Shown here: piece by piece, positions 18,784 to 28,296 of the stretch
Numbering within the stretch: the stretch's first letter is position 1
Layout: every line of letters starts with the position of its first letter
Program-made: the position numbers and the translations under genes
NCBI RefSeq assembly: GCF_014845095.1
Contig: NZ_NKUG01000036.1
Location: 40,219 to 104,218, forward strand
Reading direction: 5' to 3'
DNA: 64,000 bases
From: Methylobacterium bullatum
Lineage (GTDB): Bacteria; Pseudomonadota; Alphaproteobacteria; Rhizobiales; Beijerinckiaceae
Notes under the pieces: model-generated
The model's database searches: none
What the model was told of the DNA's origin: nothing
The model's input: only the letters and a program-made list of their open reading frames with translations

Positions 18784-20196
18784 TTGCTACACGTTTCGAC
18801 CCGCGGCGCCGCGGCGCCCCTCAGCTTTTCCGATGCTCTCCTCGCCGGCCTCGCCCGCGACGGCGGTCTGTACCTGCCCGAGAGTTGGCCGCAGATTTCC
18901 CGTGACGAGATCGCCGGGCTCGCCGGACAGCGCTACGCCGACGCGGCCAAGCTCGTCCTGCGGCCGCTGATCGACGGCGAGATCGCGGATGCCGATCTCG
19001 ACCGGATGATCGAGGACTCCTACGCCACCTTCCGCCACCCGGCGGTGTGTCCGCTGGTGCAGCTCGACGACAACCTGTTCCTGCTGGAGCTCTTCCACGG
19101 TCCGACGCTGGCGTTCAAGGACGTGGCGATGCAGCTCCTCGGCCGGCTGATGGACCACGTCCTGCGGTCCCGCCGCTCCCGCGCCACCATCGTCGGCGCC
19201 ACCTCCGGCGATACCGGCAGCGCCGCCGTCGAGGCCTTCCGAGGGCTCGATCAGGTCGACATCTTCATCCTGTTCCCGCATGGCCGCGTCTCCGAGGTGC
19301 AGCGCCGCCAGATGACGTCGGTGGGCGCGGACAATGTCCACGCCATCGCCATCGACGGCAATTTCGACGATTGCCAGAACATCGTCAAAGCTTTGTTCCA
19401 GCACGCGGATTTCGCCGACGAGCTGCGGCTTTCCGGCGTCAACTCGATCAACTGGGCGCGGGTCGCCGCTCAGGCGGTCTATTACTTCACCAGCGCCGTG
19501 GCCCTGGGCGCACCGCACCGCCCCGTCTCCTTCTCGGTGCCGACGGGCAATTTCGGCGACATCCTCGCCGGGTGGGTCGCCAAGCGCATGGGCCTGCCCA
19601 TCGAGCGCCTGATGATCGGCACCAACGCCAACGACATCCTGGCCCGCACCCTGGAGCATGGCGCCTACGAGGTTCGCGGCGTCCAGCCGACCACCTCGCC
19701 CTCCATGGACATCCAGATCTCCTCGAATTTCGAGCGCCTGCTGTTCGAGGCCCTGGGCCGCGACGCGTCGAGCCTGTCGCGACTGATGGCCGGTCTCAAG
19801 CAATCGGGCGGCTTCCACCTCGACGAGGCGGTCCTCAAGGCCGTCCGTGACGAGTTCGATGCCGCCTCGGTCCCGGAAGAAGCCGTCATCGCCGAAATCG
19901 CGCGGGTCCACCGGGAGATCGGCATGGTCATCGACCCGCATACCGCCATCGGCGTTCATGCCGGCCGGCGCCTTCTGGAGAAAGACGGTAAGACCCCCGT
20001 CGTCGCCCTGGCCACCGCACATCCGGCGAAGTTTCCGGATGCGGTCGCACAGGCGACGGGGGGCCATCGCCCGGCCCTGCCGCCGCACCTCGCCGATCTG
20101 CTGGATCGGAAGGAGCGTTTCATCCGCGTCGCCAACGATCAGGCGGCGGTGGAAGCTTTCATCCGCGCACATTCACGCATCACGGCGGGGAACTGA
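18784..20196 (+). CDS. thrC: Threonine synthase
   Basis: 470 residues with a TTG start. PLP enzyme converting O-phosphohomoserine to threonine. The N-terminal ThrC signature LSFSDALLAGLARDGGLYLPE is present. HGPTLAFKDVAMQ carries the PLP lysine, and TSGDTGSAAVEAFRG and SVPTGNFGDILAG form phosphate-binding loops. The TTG was chosen because family proteins begin MLHVSTRG and no ATG or GTG fits; longer upstream frames add non-homologous sequence. It is followed at 6 bases by an M16 peptidase, an order common in Rhizobiales. Confidence 0.95.
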   Translation: MLHVSTRGAAAPLSFSDALLAGLARDGGLYLPESWPQISRDEIAGLAGQRYADAAKLVLRPLIDGEIADADLDRMIEDSYATFRHPAVCPLVQLDDNLFLLELFHGPTLAFKDVAMQLLGRLMDHVLRSRRSRATIVGATSGDTGSAAVEAFRGLDQVDIFILFPHGRVSEVQRRQMTSVGADNVHAIAIDGNFDDCQNIVKALFQHADFADELRLSGVNSINWARVAAQAVYYFTSAVALGAPHRPVSFSVPTGNFGDILAGWVAKRMGLPIERLMIGTNANDILARTLEHGAYEVRGVQPTTSPSMDIQISSNFERLLFEALGRDASSLSRLMAGLKQSGGFHLDEAVLKAVRDEFDAASVPEEAVIAEIARVHREIGMVIDPHTAIGVHAGRRLLEKDGKTPVVALATAHPAKFPDAVAQATGGHRPALPPHLADLLDRKERFIRVANDQAAVEAFIRAHSRITAGN

Positions 20197-20202
20197 GAAC
20201 CC

Positions 20203-21498
20203 ATGAACCAGCATTTCGCGACCCATGGCGCTTCTCCCGGCCTGAAGGTGTCCCGCCTCTCCAACGGCATCACCGTCACCACGGAGACGATGCCCGGTGT
20301 CGCCACCGCGACCCTGGGCGTCTGGGTTGGCGCCGGGTCGCGCCACGAGAGGCCCGACGAGGGCGGCCTCAGCCACCTCATCGAGCACATGGCGTTCAAG
20401 GGGACCGAGACCCGCTCGGCCCGCCGGATCGCCGAGGACATCGAGAATGTCGGCGGCGACATCAATGCCGCCACCAGCGCCGAGGGTACGAGCTACACCG
20501 CACGCGTGCTCGGCGAGGATGCCGGCGTCGCCCTGGACGTCATCGGCGACATCCTGACCCGCTCGGTCTTCGACGCGGGTGAACTCGCTCGCGAGAAGGG
20601 CGTGATCCTGCAGGAATACGCCGCCATCGAGGATACGCCCGACGACGTGGTCTACGAGGCCTTCACCGCGGCGGCGTTTCCGGACCAGCCGATCGGCCGT
20701 CCGATCATCGGCACGCCGCAGACCATCGCGAGCTTCGACCGCGACGCCATCGAAGCCTATCTCGCCCGCGAATACACCCCGGACCGCATCGTCGTGGCCG
20801 CAGCGGGCGCCATCTCGCACGAGGCCATCGTCGAGGCGGCCGAGCATCATTTCGGCGGGATGCCGGCGACGGTCGCCCCGGACATGGTCCCCGGCACCTA
20901 TGTCGGCGGCGAGAAGCGGATCCAGAAGAAGCTCGAACAGGCCAATCTCGTGCTGGGCCTGCCCGGCCTCTCGTTTCGCGACGAAGGCTATTACGCCCTC
21001 CACATGTTCGCGCAGGTGCTCGGCGGCGGTCTCACCTCGCGGCTCTGGCACGAGGTGCGCGAGACCCGCGGCCTCGCCTACGAGATTCAGGCGTTCCACT
21101 GGTCCTTCGTCGATTGCGGCCTGTTCGGCATCGGCGCCGGCACGTCCGGCTCGGATCTCGCCGAACTCGTCGACGTGACCCTGGCCGCCACGGCCAAGGC
21201 GGCGCGCGATGCCGATTCCGTGGAGGTCGCCCGCGCCAAGGCGCAGGTGAAGGTGGCACTCCTGTCGGCCCTGGAGACCCCCGGCGGCCGGATCGAGCGC
21301 AATGCCCGCCAGATGCTCGCCTGGGGCCGGGTGATCCCGCCTCAGGAAGTCATCGCCAAGATCGATGCCGTCACGGTGGATGACGTCAGGGCGGCGGGAT
21401 TGCGCCTGCTCTCGGGCGCTCCGACGCTCGCGGCGATCGGCCCGATCAAGAAGCTCCCGTCCCTGGAAAAGATGACGGGCGTGCTGCGGGCGAATTGA
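20203..21498 (+). CDS. M16 family zinc metallopeptidase (processing-peptidase-like)
   Basis: 431 residues, the size of a two-domain mitochondrial processing peptidase beta-like protein. The inverted zinc motif HLIEH is present (GGLSHLIEHMAFKGT), with the glycine-rich loop-like segment FAQVLGGGLTSRLWHEVRE further on. The distal zinc-ligand glutamate is expected in ILQEYAAIEDTPDD. No signal peptide is seen, so it is probably cytosolic. It is closely coupled to thrC (6-base gap). Substrate unknown. Confidence 0.93.
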   Translation: MNQHFATHGASPGLKVSRLSNGITVTTETMPGVATATLGVWVGAGSRHERPDEGGLSHLIEHMAFKGTETRSARRIAEDIENVGGDINAATSAEGTSYTARVLGEDAGVALDVIGDILTRSVFDAGELAREKGVILQEYAAIEDTPDDVVYEAFTAAAFPDQPIGRPIIGTPQTIASFDRDAIEAYLAREYTPDRIVVAAAGAISHEAIVEAAEHHFGGMPATVAPDMVPGTYVGGEKRIQKKLEQANLVLGLPGLSFRDEGYYALHMFAQVLGGGLTSRLWHEVRETRGLAYEIQAFHWSFVDCGLFGIGAGTSGSDLAELVDVTLAATAKAARDADSVEVARAKAQVKVALLSALETPGGRIERNARQMLAWGRVIPPQEVIAKIDAVTVDDVRAAGLRLLSGAPTLAAIGPIKKLPSLEKMTGVLRAN

Positions 21499-21833
21499 GG
21501 GGCGCCGCCGGCCGGGCGGCTCGGCGTCGAGGATAAGGCTTTCGACGACCGACCGAACGCCCGGCAAAGGGTCGTGGGTATGATCTCATACCGGCGATTG
21601 TCGCCCCTGGGAGCAATCCGGGCGTACGCCTCCACGTTTCAGAAGTGTGTCCGGCTTGTTTTGGCCGCAAAAGGACGCGATCCAAAACGTCTCGGCGCTA
21701 CGCCAAGAAGCAGTGGGTGCCGCGATTGCGGGCAAGCCGCTCGCCTTGTCCGTGGACCCCCCCGCCGGTACGACTGGGCCACAAGCTGAGCCGTATTCCT
21801 CGTCAGTGCCCGCCCGGCCGGAACACTCGCCCG
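21499..21833 (+). other. Intergenic region upstream of the GGDEF/EAL gene
   Basis: About 335 bases. A GC-rich inverted repeat (GCCGCC/GGCGGC) just after the peptidase stop could be a weak hairpin but lacks a T tract. The remainder is open in the frame of the next gene back to 21645, yet the translated residues there are Arg/Pro-rich and lack any domain. It is treated as upstream DNA. Confidence 0.4.
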
Positions 21834-24719
21834 TTGCGCAGATCTTTCCTCGTCCTCACCGCCTTCGTCTCGCTCCTGATCGGCTTCCTCGGAACGGGGA
21901 TGCCGGCTTCGGCCGTGGAAGCCGTGCGCGTGACCCTCGACGCTCCGGCGATCGATCTGACGCCGATGATCGAGCGCTATCGCTCGGACGGCGACCTGAT
22001 CCAGATCTCCACCGCCCCCGGCAAAGACGGCATCGTCCGGCGCATCGTGGTGAAGGCCCGCGACAGCGGCGCGCGGCCCGACTGGATGGTCTTCGCGCTC
22101 ACCAACGACACCGACGAGCAGGTCGACCGGGTCCTCGTGGCGCCCCATTTCCGTCTCGTCGGCTCGGGCGTGATCTGGCCGGATCTCGGCGGCTCGCGCA
22201 TCGCGGCGATCACGGCGAGCCAGGGCATCAGACCCGAGCGGGACGAGAACCCGGAAGCCGACCAGTTCGTGATCACCCTCGATCCCGGCGCCACCGTCAC
22301 CTTCGTCGCCGAGCTGAACGGGCCGAACGTGCCGCAGGTCTATCTCTGGGACCAGGAAGCCTACCGCAAGAAATCCACCGGCCTGACGCTCTACAAGGGC
22401 ATCATCATCGGCATCGCCGGCCTTCTCGCCCTGTTCCTCACGATCATCTTCGTGGTGAAGGGCGCGATCATCTTCCCCGCGGCCGCAGCCCTCGCCTGGG
22501 CGGTGCTCGCCTATGCGTGCATCGATTTCGGGTTCCTGCAGCGGGTCTTTCCCGTCACCGAAGTGGCCGAGCGGGTCTACCGGGCCTCCGCCGAGGCGGT
22601 GCTGGGGGCGACGCTCCTCGTCTTCCTGTTCGCCTATCTCAACCTGAGCCGCTGGCATGTGCGCTACGGCCATGTGGCCTTCTTCTGGCTCGCGTTCCTG
22701 GCCGGCCTCGTGGGCCTGGCGGTGTTCGACCCGCCGGTGGCGGCGGGCGTCGCCCGCATCTCCATCGCCGCCGTCGCCGGCGTCGGCCTGCTGCTGATCG
22801 TCTATCTGGCCATCCATAACGGCTACGACCGGGCGATCCTGCTGGTGCCGACCTGGTTCCTGCTCCTCGTCTGGGTCGTGGCCGCGGGCTTCGCCATCAC
22901 CGGCCAGATCGGCAGCGACCTCGTCCAGCCGGCGCTCATCGGAGGCCTCGTCCTCATCGTCATGCTCATCGGCTTCACGGTGATGCAGCACGCCTTCACC
23001 GGGGGCGGGATGACCCATTCCCTGGTCTCGGACACCGAACGGCGTGCCCTGGCCCTGACCGGCGCCGGCGACGTGGTCTTCGACTGGGACGTGCCGGCCG
23101 ACCGGGTCTTCGCCGGACAGGAGATCGAGAACCAGCTCGGCCTCAAGCGCGGCACCCTCGAGGGGCCGGCCTCGAACTGGCTCGGCCTCGTCCACCCCTT
23201 CGACGTGGACCGATACTCGGCCGCCCTGGACACGGTGATCGAGGAACGGCGCGGCCGCATCGTCCACGATTTCCGCCTGCGCTCCACCGAAGGCCTCTAT
23301 GTCTGGTACCGGCTGAAGGCCCGGCCGGTGATCGGACCGGACGGTGAGGTCATCCGCATCGTCGGCACCATCTCGGACGTTACCGAGGTGAAGACGGCCG
23401 AGGAGCGTCTGCTCTACGACGCGATCCACGACAGCCTCACCGGCCTGCCCAACCGCGAATTGTTCAACGACCGCCTCGACGCCGCCCTCGCCTTCGCGAG
23501 CCAGGACGCGCGCCTCAAACCGACGACGATCCTCCTCGACGTCGACCGGTTCAAGGCGATCAACGACGCCATCGGTCTTTCGGCGGGCGATTCGATCCTG
23601 CTCACCCTGTCGCGCCGTCTCGGCCGGCTTCTACGCCCGCAGGATTCCCTGGCCCGCATCGCAGGCGACGAGTTCGGACTGATCCTGCTCTCGGAGCGCG
23701 AGCCGGACCGCATCCTCGCCTTCACGGACATGATCCGCCGGGCCATCGCCACGCCGATCACCTATGCCGACCGCGAGATCTTCCTCACCGTCTCCATCGG
23801 CATCGTCCTGCACGAGGCCGGTGCCGCCCTGAAGCGCGAGGACGTGTTCAAGAACGCCGAGATCGCGATGATCCAGGCCAAGCGCAACGGCGGCGACCGC
23901 ACCGAAGTGTTCCGCGCCTCCATGCGCAACGAACGCAGCGACCGGCTGATGCTCGAAGCCGACCTGCGCCGCGCCCTGGACCGCAACGAGATGAAGGTGC
24001 TGTTCCAGCCCGTCGTCCGCCTTGAGGACCGCACGGTAGCGGGGTTCGAGACGGTCCTGCGCTGGGACCACCCCAAGCTCGGCCGCATTCCGCATTCCAC
24101 CTTCATGCCCATCGCCGAGGAGAGCGGTTTCGTCGTCAATCTCGGCATCTTCGCCCTGGAGCGCACGGCCCTCGAACTCGCCGCCTGGCAGCGCTCCCTC
24201 GACGTCGATCCGCCGATCTTCGCCTGCGTGAACGTGTCCTCGCGGCAGATCCTCCGGCACGACCTGCTTCACGACGTGAAGACGATCCTGGCCCGCTCTG
24301 GCGTACTTCCCGGTTCGCTCAAGCTCGAACTCGGCGAAGGGCTGGTGATGGAGAACCCGGAATACGCGGCTCAGATGCTGAGCCGCATCCACGATCTCGG
24401 GGCGGGCCTCTCGCTGGACGATTTCGGCACCGGCTACTCGGCCCTGTCCTATCTCCAGCGGTTCCCGTTCGACACGATCAAGATCGACCCGAGTTTCGTG
24501 CGCCAGATGGCGGCCGGGCACTCGGTGATGCTGCGCTCCATCGTCAAGATGGCCCAGGAACTCGGCCTCGCGATCATCGCCGACGGCGCCGAGAACGAAA
24601 CCGATGCGCAGGCCCTGGCCGAGTTCGGCTGCGAATACGCGCAAGGTCCTGCCTTCGGCGATCCGATGTCGATGCTCCAGGCCCGCCAGCTGGTCGGCGC
24701 GGCACCGGAAGCGGCCTGA
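21834..24719 (+). CDS. Membrane-bound PAS-GGDEF-EAL cyclic-di-GMP protein
   Basis: 961 residues from a TTG placed just before a signal-like helix (RRSFLVLTAFVSLLIGF). A periplasmic beta-rich region (about 25-170) comes first, then a cluster of six or seven membrane helices (about 175-400), a PAS domain (about 410-525), GGDEF (about 530-690) and EAL (about 700-955). The cyclase motif reads AGDEF with LDVDRFK intact, so synthesis is plausible. The EAL motif is altered to ETV (GFETVLRW), although LDDFGTGYS and the lysine in FDTIKID are kept; AEGVE is changed to ADGAE. The architecture suggests an envelope signal coupled to c-di-GMP turnover. Confidence 0.88.
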   Translation: MRRSFLVLTAFVSLLIGFLGTGMPASAVEAVRVTLDAPAIDLTPMIERYRSDGDLIQISTAPGKDGIVRRIVVKARDSGARPDWMVFALTNDTDEQVDRVLVAPHFRLVGSGVIWPDLGGSRIAAITASQGIRPERDENPEADQFVITLDPGATVTFVAELNGPNVPQVYLWDQEAYRKKSTGLTLYKGIIIGIAGLLALFLTIIFVVKGAIIFPAAAALAWAVLAYACIDFGFLQRVFPVTEVAERVYRASAEAVLGATLLVFLFAYLNLSRWHVRYGHVAFFWLAFLAGLVGLAVFDPPVAAGVARISIAAVAGVGLLLIVYLAIHNGYDRAILLVPTWFLLLVWVVAAGFAITGQIGSDLVQPALIGGLVLIVMLIGFTVMQHAFTGGGMTHSLVSDTERRALALTGAGDVVFDWDVPADRVFAGQEIENQLGLKRGTLEGPASNWLGLVHPFDVDRYSAALDTVIEERRGRIVHDFRLRSTEGLYVWYRLKARPVIGPDGEVIRIVGTISDVTEVKTAEERLLYDAIHDSLTGLPNRELFNDRLDAALAFASQDARLKPTTILLDVDRFKAINDAIGLSAGDSILLTLSRRLGRLLRPQDSLARIAGDEFGLILLSEREPDRILAFTDMIRRAIATPITYADREIFLTVSIGIVLHEAGAALKREDVFKNAEIAMIQAKRNGGDRTEVFRASMRNERSDRLMLEADLRRALDRNEMKVLFQPVVRLEDRTVAGFETVLRWDHPKLGRIPHSTFMPIAEESGFVVNLGIFALERTALELAAWQRSLDVDPPIFACVNVSSRQILRHDLLHDVKTILARSGVLPGSLKLELGEGLVMENPEYAAQMLSRIHDLGAGLSLDDFGTGYSALSYLQRFPFDTIKIDPSFVRQMAAGHSVMLRSIVKMAQELGLAIIADGAENETDAQALAEFGCEYAQGPAFGDPMSMLQARQLVGAAPEAA

Positions 24720-24833
24720 TCGCCAAACCGCGACGGTTGAATTAAACCTCCCTTAACCATGATCGCTCATCGTGACGGTCGAGATGGATCGAGCGGCGCG
24801 GCACGGTCTGCCGTTCGACAGGAGGCGGGCGTG

Positions 24834-25211
24834 ATGGCCGAAGCGGCATTGCGATTAGGTGATGAATTCGGCCCGGGCGAGGATTTCGGCTCGGATATCG
24901 TGAAGCGCCTCATGGCGCGCCCGATCCGCACCGGCGCCGCGCGGAAGCGCGTGGACATCGCTCCGGTGACATTGCCGGTGGAGCCGCGGGCGGAGGTGGC
25001 CGAGGAGGCCGCACCGTCCGACGACCTGGCGCGGCTGCGCTCCGAGATCATGGTGATGAAGGCGGTCCTGCGCGCCGAGCGGGAAGAAGCCGCCAGCGTC
25101 CGTGCCAGCGTCGAGCGTCTCGCCGGGCCGGCACCGCTCTCGCCGGAAGCCTGCGCGGTGCGCGACCGCTGGGCCGCTCTCGTGGATCAGTTGCTCGACG
25201 GACACCGGTGA
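24834..25211 (+). CDS. Hypothetical protein with C-terminal coiled coil
   Basis: 125 residues from an ATG with a strong AGGAGG site 8 bases upstream; a frame starting at 24759 lacks such a site. Residues 1-60 are acidic and basic in patches (FGPGEDFGSDIVKRLMARPIR). Residues about 62-95 form a likely coiled coil (DDLARLRSEIMVMKAVLRAE). No membrane segment or known domain is recognised. It follows the c-di-GMP gene by about 115 bases. Function unknown. Confidence 0.65.
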   Translation: MAEAALRLGDEFGPGEDFGSDIVKRLMARPIRTGAARKRVDIAPVTLPVEPRAEVAEEAAPSDDLARLRSEIMVMKAVLRAEREEAASVRASVERLAGPAPLSPEACAVRDRWAALVDQLLDGHR

Positions 25212-25287
25212 GGTCTCCGCCATCGGCCGGCGCGCGTCATCCGACGCCGGCTTCCTTTCGACTTCTCTCACCATTCGAGGCTCGACC

Positions 25288-26244
25288 ATGAGCGCGCGCT
25301 GCTCGCTTGTCGTCAACGGCAAGGCCGTGCGGGTCTCGACCGGCGATACGCCGCTCGAAGCCGCCCTTGCCGACGGCGTGATCGCCCCCACCACCGGCCT
25401 GCACGGGTCACATCTCCTCGGCCAGGGCGCCAGCCCGTCGTCGCGCCGCGCCCAGGCCCGCCTGCACCGGGCAGAGCCCGTCAAGCTCTCCACGCCCCGC
25501 CCGTCCAAGGCGGCCGAGAGCCTTGTCTTCGCCGAGGTGAAGCCGGCCGCCCAGGCGCGCCGGGTCGGCACCGTCACGCAGATCGTTCCCCTCGGCGCCC
25601 ATGTGGTCGAGGTCGTGGTCACGATCACGCGCCGTCTCGACATCGAGCCCGGTCACCAGGTCACCGCCGCGTTCGAAGGGTTCGACCCGATCGACGTGAG
25701 CCCGACCCTGCGCCTCGACGGCACGACGGAGCTCAACGAACTCGTCTTCCACCTGCGTCTCGGACATGCCTGCGACGCGGTCGCCCATGCCCTCGGCGAG
25801 GAGATCCTTCTCGGGCATCCGGTCAAGATCAAGGGTCCGGTCGGTCGCGGCTATTATCGTCCCGGCGGCGGTCGTCTTCTCCTCGTCGGCCGCGAGACCG
25901 GCTTCGCGCCGATCTGGGCGATCGCCCGGGCGGCGCGCTACATCGAGCCACAGCGCGAGATCGTGGTGGTGATCGGGGCGAGCGACCCCCTCGACCTCTA
26001 CATGCGCCCGTCGCTCGACTGGCTCAGGGCCACGGGAGTCTCACGGATCACCCTCGTCGCCGACAGGACGCGGCAGCGCCCCCCGGATGTTCGTCCGGGC
26101 CCCCTCACCGCACACCTCACCGGCCTGAAGACCACCGACGTCGTGCATGTGGCGGGTGACGCCTCCACCGTGGGCGCGGTCGAGGTCCTGGCAGCGGGTG
26201 CCGGCGCGCGATGCTACCCGATCCTGATCCCGCCGGGACTCTGA
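25288..26244 (+). CDS. Ferredoxin-reductase-like protein with degenerate ferredoxin domain
   Basis: 318 residues. Residues 1-45 resemble a plant-type 2Fe-2S ferredoxin domain (VVNGKAVRVSTGDTPLEAAL) but the four-cysteine loop is missing; the only cysteine there is C5. Residues about 90-200 resemble the FAD domain of FNR-type reductases, yet the RxYS flavin motif is not seen. Residues about 205-318 hold the nucleotide-binding part (KIKGPVGRGYY ... LLLVGRETGFAPIWAIARAA). It was probably derived from an oxygenase reductase. Whether it still binds FAD or NAD(P)H is doubtful. It stands alone, converging with rlmE. Confidence 0.65.
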   Translation: MSARCSLVVNGKAVRVSTGDTPLEAALADGVIAPTTGLHGSHLLGQGASPSSRRAQARLHRAEPVKLSTPRPSKAAESLVFAEVKPAAQARRVGTVTQIVPLGAHVVEVVVTITRRLDIEPGHQVTAAFEGFDPIDVSPTLRLDGTTELNELVFHLRLGHACDAVAHALGEEILLGHPVKIKGPVGRGYYRPGGGRLLLVGRETGFAPIWAIARAARYIEPQREIVVVIGASDPLDLYMRPSLDWLRATGVSRITLVADRTRQRPPDVRPGPLTAHLTGLKTTDVVHVAGDASTVGAVEVLAAGAGARCYPILIPPGL

Positions 26245-26370
26245 CCGCGACGGCTCATACCGGGCGGCGCAGATCCCAACCGCCGGTCGACATCGGCTCG
26301 CCCGGCGAACGGTCGCCGCCCTGCGATCAAACCGGCAGACGGCCATGAGAGCCCTCATTGCCATCCGCTG

Positions 26371-27084
26371 TCAGGCGTCGTCCTCGGCAGTTTCGGCGAC
26401 GGCTCCGCGAAACCCGGTCGCCAGCACGTAGAGTTCGCTCGAATCGGCGCGGCTCGCCGAGGGCTTCACGTGGCGCACCAGGGTGAAGTCGCGTTTCAGG
26501 TCGGCGAGGAGCGTGCCCTCCGTCCCGCCCTGGAAGACCTTGGCGAGATAGGTGCCGCCCGGCGCCAACACCTCGCGGGCGAATTCGGCGGCGGTCTCGG
26601 CGAGGCCGATGATGCGCAAATGGTCTGTCTGCTTGTGGCCGGTCGTGTTCGCCGCCATGTCGGACATGACGATATCGGCCTGCCCGCCGAGAAGATCGAT
26701 CAGCCGCTTCGGGGCGTCGGGATCGAGGAAGTCGAGGGTGATGAACTCGACGCCGACCATCGGCTCGATCTCGAGCAGATCGATGCCGACGATCCGCCCG
26801 CTCGGCCCGACGATCTTGGCGGCGACCTGGGACCAGCCGCCGGGTGCGGCCCCCAGATCGATGATCTTCTGGTTCGGCTTCAGGATCTTGAAGCGCTCGT
26901 CGATCTCGAGAAGCTTGAAGGCCGCGCGGGAACGGTATCCCTCGCGCTTGGCCCGCGCCACGTAGGGATCGTTGAGCTGCCGTTCGAGCCAGCGCTTCTG
27001 AGAGGCGGTACGGCCCCGCCCCGTCTTGACCCGCTGCTTGAGATCGCCCCGCAACCCGCCGCCCGCACCACGCCTGTCGGTCAA
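26371..27084 (-). CDS. rlmE: 23S rRNA (uridine-2'-O-)-methyltransferase
   Basis: 237 residues from a TTG preceded by GGAGG at 6 bases; its TTGA overlaps the ppx stop, so the pair is translationally coupled. RlmE (FtsJ/RrmJ) methylates U2552 of 23S rRNA. SAM-binding motif I ([14 protein letters not shown]) is present. The K-D-K-E tetrad is consistent with [25 protein letters not shown] and [12 protein letters not shown]. An Arg/Gly-rich N-terminus (about 40 residues) precedes the catalytic domain, as in Rhizobiales homologues. Confidence 0.95.
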   Translation of the reverse strand: MTDRRGAGGGLRGDLKQRVKTGRGRTASQKRWLERQLNDPYVARAKREGYRSRAAFKLLEIDERFKILKPNQKIIDLGAAPGGWSQVAAKIVGPSGRIVGIDLLEIEPMVGVEFITLDFLDPDAPKRLIDLLGGQADIVMSDMAANTTGHKQTDHLRIIGLAETAAEFAREVLAPGGTYLAKVFQGGTEGTLLADLKRDFTLVRHVKPSASRADSSELYVLATGFRGAVAETAEDDA

Positions 27085-28202
27085 CGGTAGCCTCCGCGGC
27101 GCCAGACGCCGTCTTCGCGCATCATGTTCATCAAAAGACCTTCGCGCAGCCCCCGGTCGGCGATGCGTAGCCGTTCGGAGGGGAATGCCCGGCGGATCGC
27201 TTCCAGGATGGCGCAACCCGCGAGCACGAGATCGGCCCGATCACGGCCGATGCAGGGATTGTCTGCCCTCTGGTCGAGGCGCGTGTCGAGCAGATCGTCG
27301 ATGGCGTCGCTGACTTCGCCGTCGCTCATCCACAAGCCATCGACGCGGCGGCGCTCGTAGCGTGCCAGTCGCAGATGCATGGCGGCCAGCGTCGTCACCG
27401 TTCCGGACGTGCCGAGGAGATGGAAATGCCGGGCATTGGCCGCCGGCGCGGCGCGGATGGCAAAGCGCGACAGCATGTCGGCCACCTCCTCCACCATGCC
27501 CTCGAACGTCAGGCGGGTGACATCGGCAGTTCCGTGCCGCTCGGCCAGGGTGACCACCCCGACGGGGAGGGAATCCCAGGCGCGGATCCGTAAAGTGGGG
27601 TCCGCCGAAGGGTTGGTGGCCGCGCCGTCGAGCCAGGCGATCTCGGTGGAGCCGCCGCCGATATCGAAGATGACAACCGATTCCGAATAGGGGTCGGCCA
27701 GGGCGGCGCAGCCGGTGACGGCGAGGTAGGCCTCGGTCTGCCGGTCGACGATTTCGAGATCGAGCCCCACCTCGTCGCGCACGCGCGCCACGAAATCCGC
27801 CCCGTTGACAGCAAGCCGGCACGCTTCCGTGGCGATGATCTTGGCACGGGCGACGCCGCGTGATTCCATCTTGGCGCGGCAGACGCGCAGAGCCTCCAGC
27901 GTGCGCTCCACGGCGGCTTCGCTGAGACGGTCGGACGTCCCCAGCCCTTCGCCGAGCCGGACGATGCGCGAGAAGGCATCGACCACGCGAAAGCCGTGGG
28001 ACGCAGGCTCGGCGATCAGAAGGCGGCAATTGTTCGTGCCGAGGTCGAGGGCGGCGTAAGCATTGCGCCGTCCGGGCCGGTAACCCACCACGGGCGACCG
28101 AGCCGCATCCGGCAAGGCGGGAGCGCTCGGTGAAGACGGGCCAGCCATAGGGCGGGCCGGCATCATGGCGGCGCTCTCTTCCCTCATCGGCCTAGCCGGC
28201 AT
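27081..28202 (-). CDS. ppx: Ppx/GppA family phosphatase (exopolyphosphatase-like)
   Basis: 373 residues. ASKHA-fold phosphohydrolase acting on polyphosphate or pppGpp. Phosphate-binding motifs are [16 protein letters not shown] near residue 48 and [17 protein letters not shown] near residue 185. The catalytic Glu lies in the [13 protein letters not shown] segment. The protein stops after the two ASKHA domains and lacks the C-terminal HD-like part of long Ppx enzymes, as is common in alphaproteobacteria. About 45 variable residues precede the domain. It lies upstream of rlmE with a TTGA overlap. Polyphosphate versus pppGpp preference cannot be told. Confidence 0.9.
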   Translation of the reverse strand: MPARPMREESAAMMPARPMAGPSSPSAPALPDAARSPVVGYRPGRRNAYAALDLGTNNCRLLIAEPASHGFRVVDAFSRIVRLGEGLGTSDRLSEAAVERTLEALRVCRAKMESRGVARAKIIATEACRLAVNGADFVARVRDEVGLDLEIVDRQTEAYLAVTGCAALADPYSESVVIFDIGGGSTEIAWLDGAATNPSADPTLRIRAWDSLPVGVVTLAERHGTADVTRLTFEGMVEEVADMLSRFAIRAAPAANARHFHLLGTSGTVTTLAAMHLRLARYERRRVDGLWMSDGEVSDAIDDLLDTRLDQRADNPCIGRDRADLVLAGCAILEAIRRAFPSERLRIADRGLREGLLMNMMREDGVWRRGGYR

Positions 28203-28296
28203 CCTCGATCGTGGCCCGACCGGGTAGGTCGACCGTCATGCGATAAGAAGCCTACAGGCCTTGGGCGTCAGTGCAAAGCCTCGATCTATGATCGGC

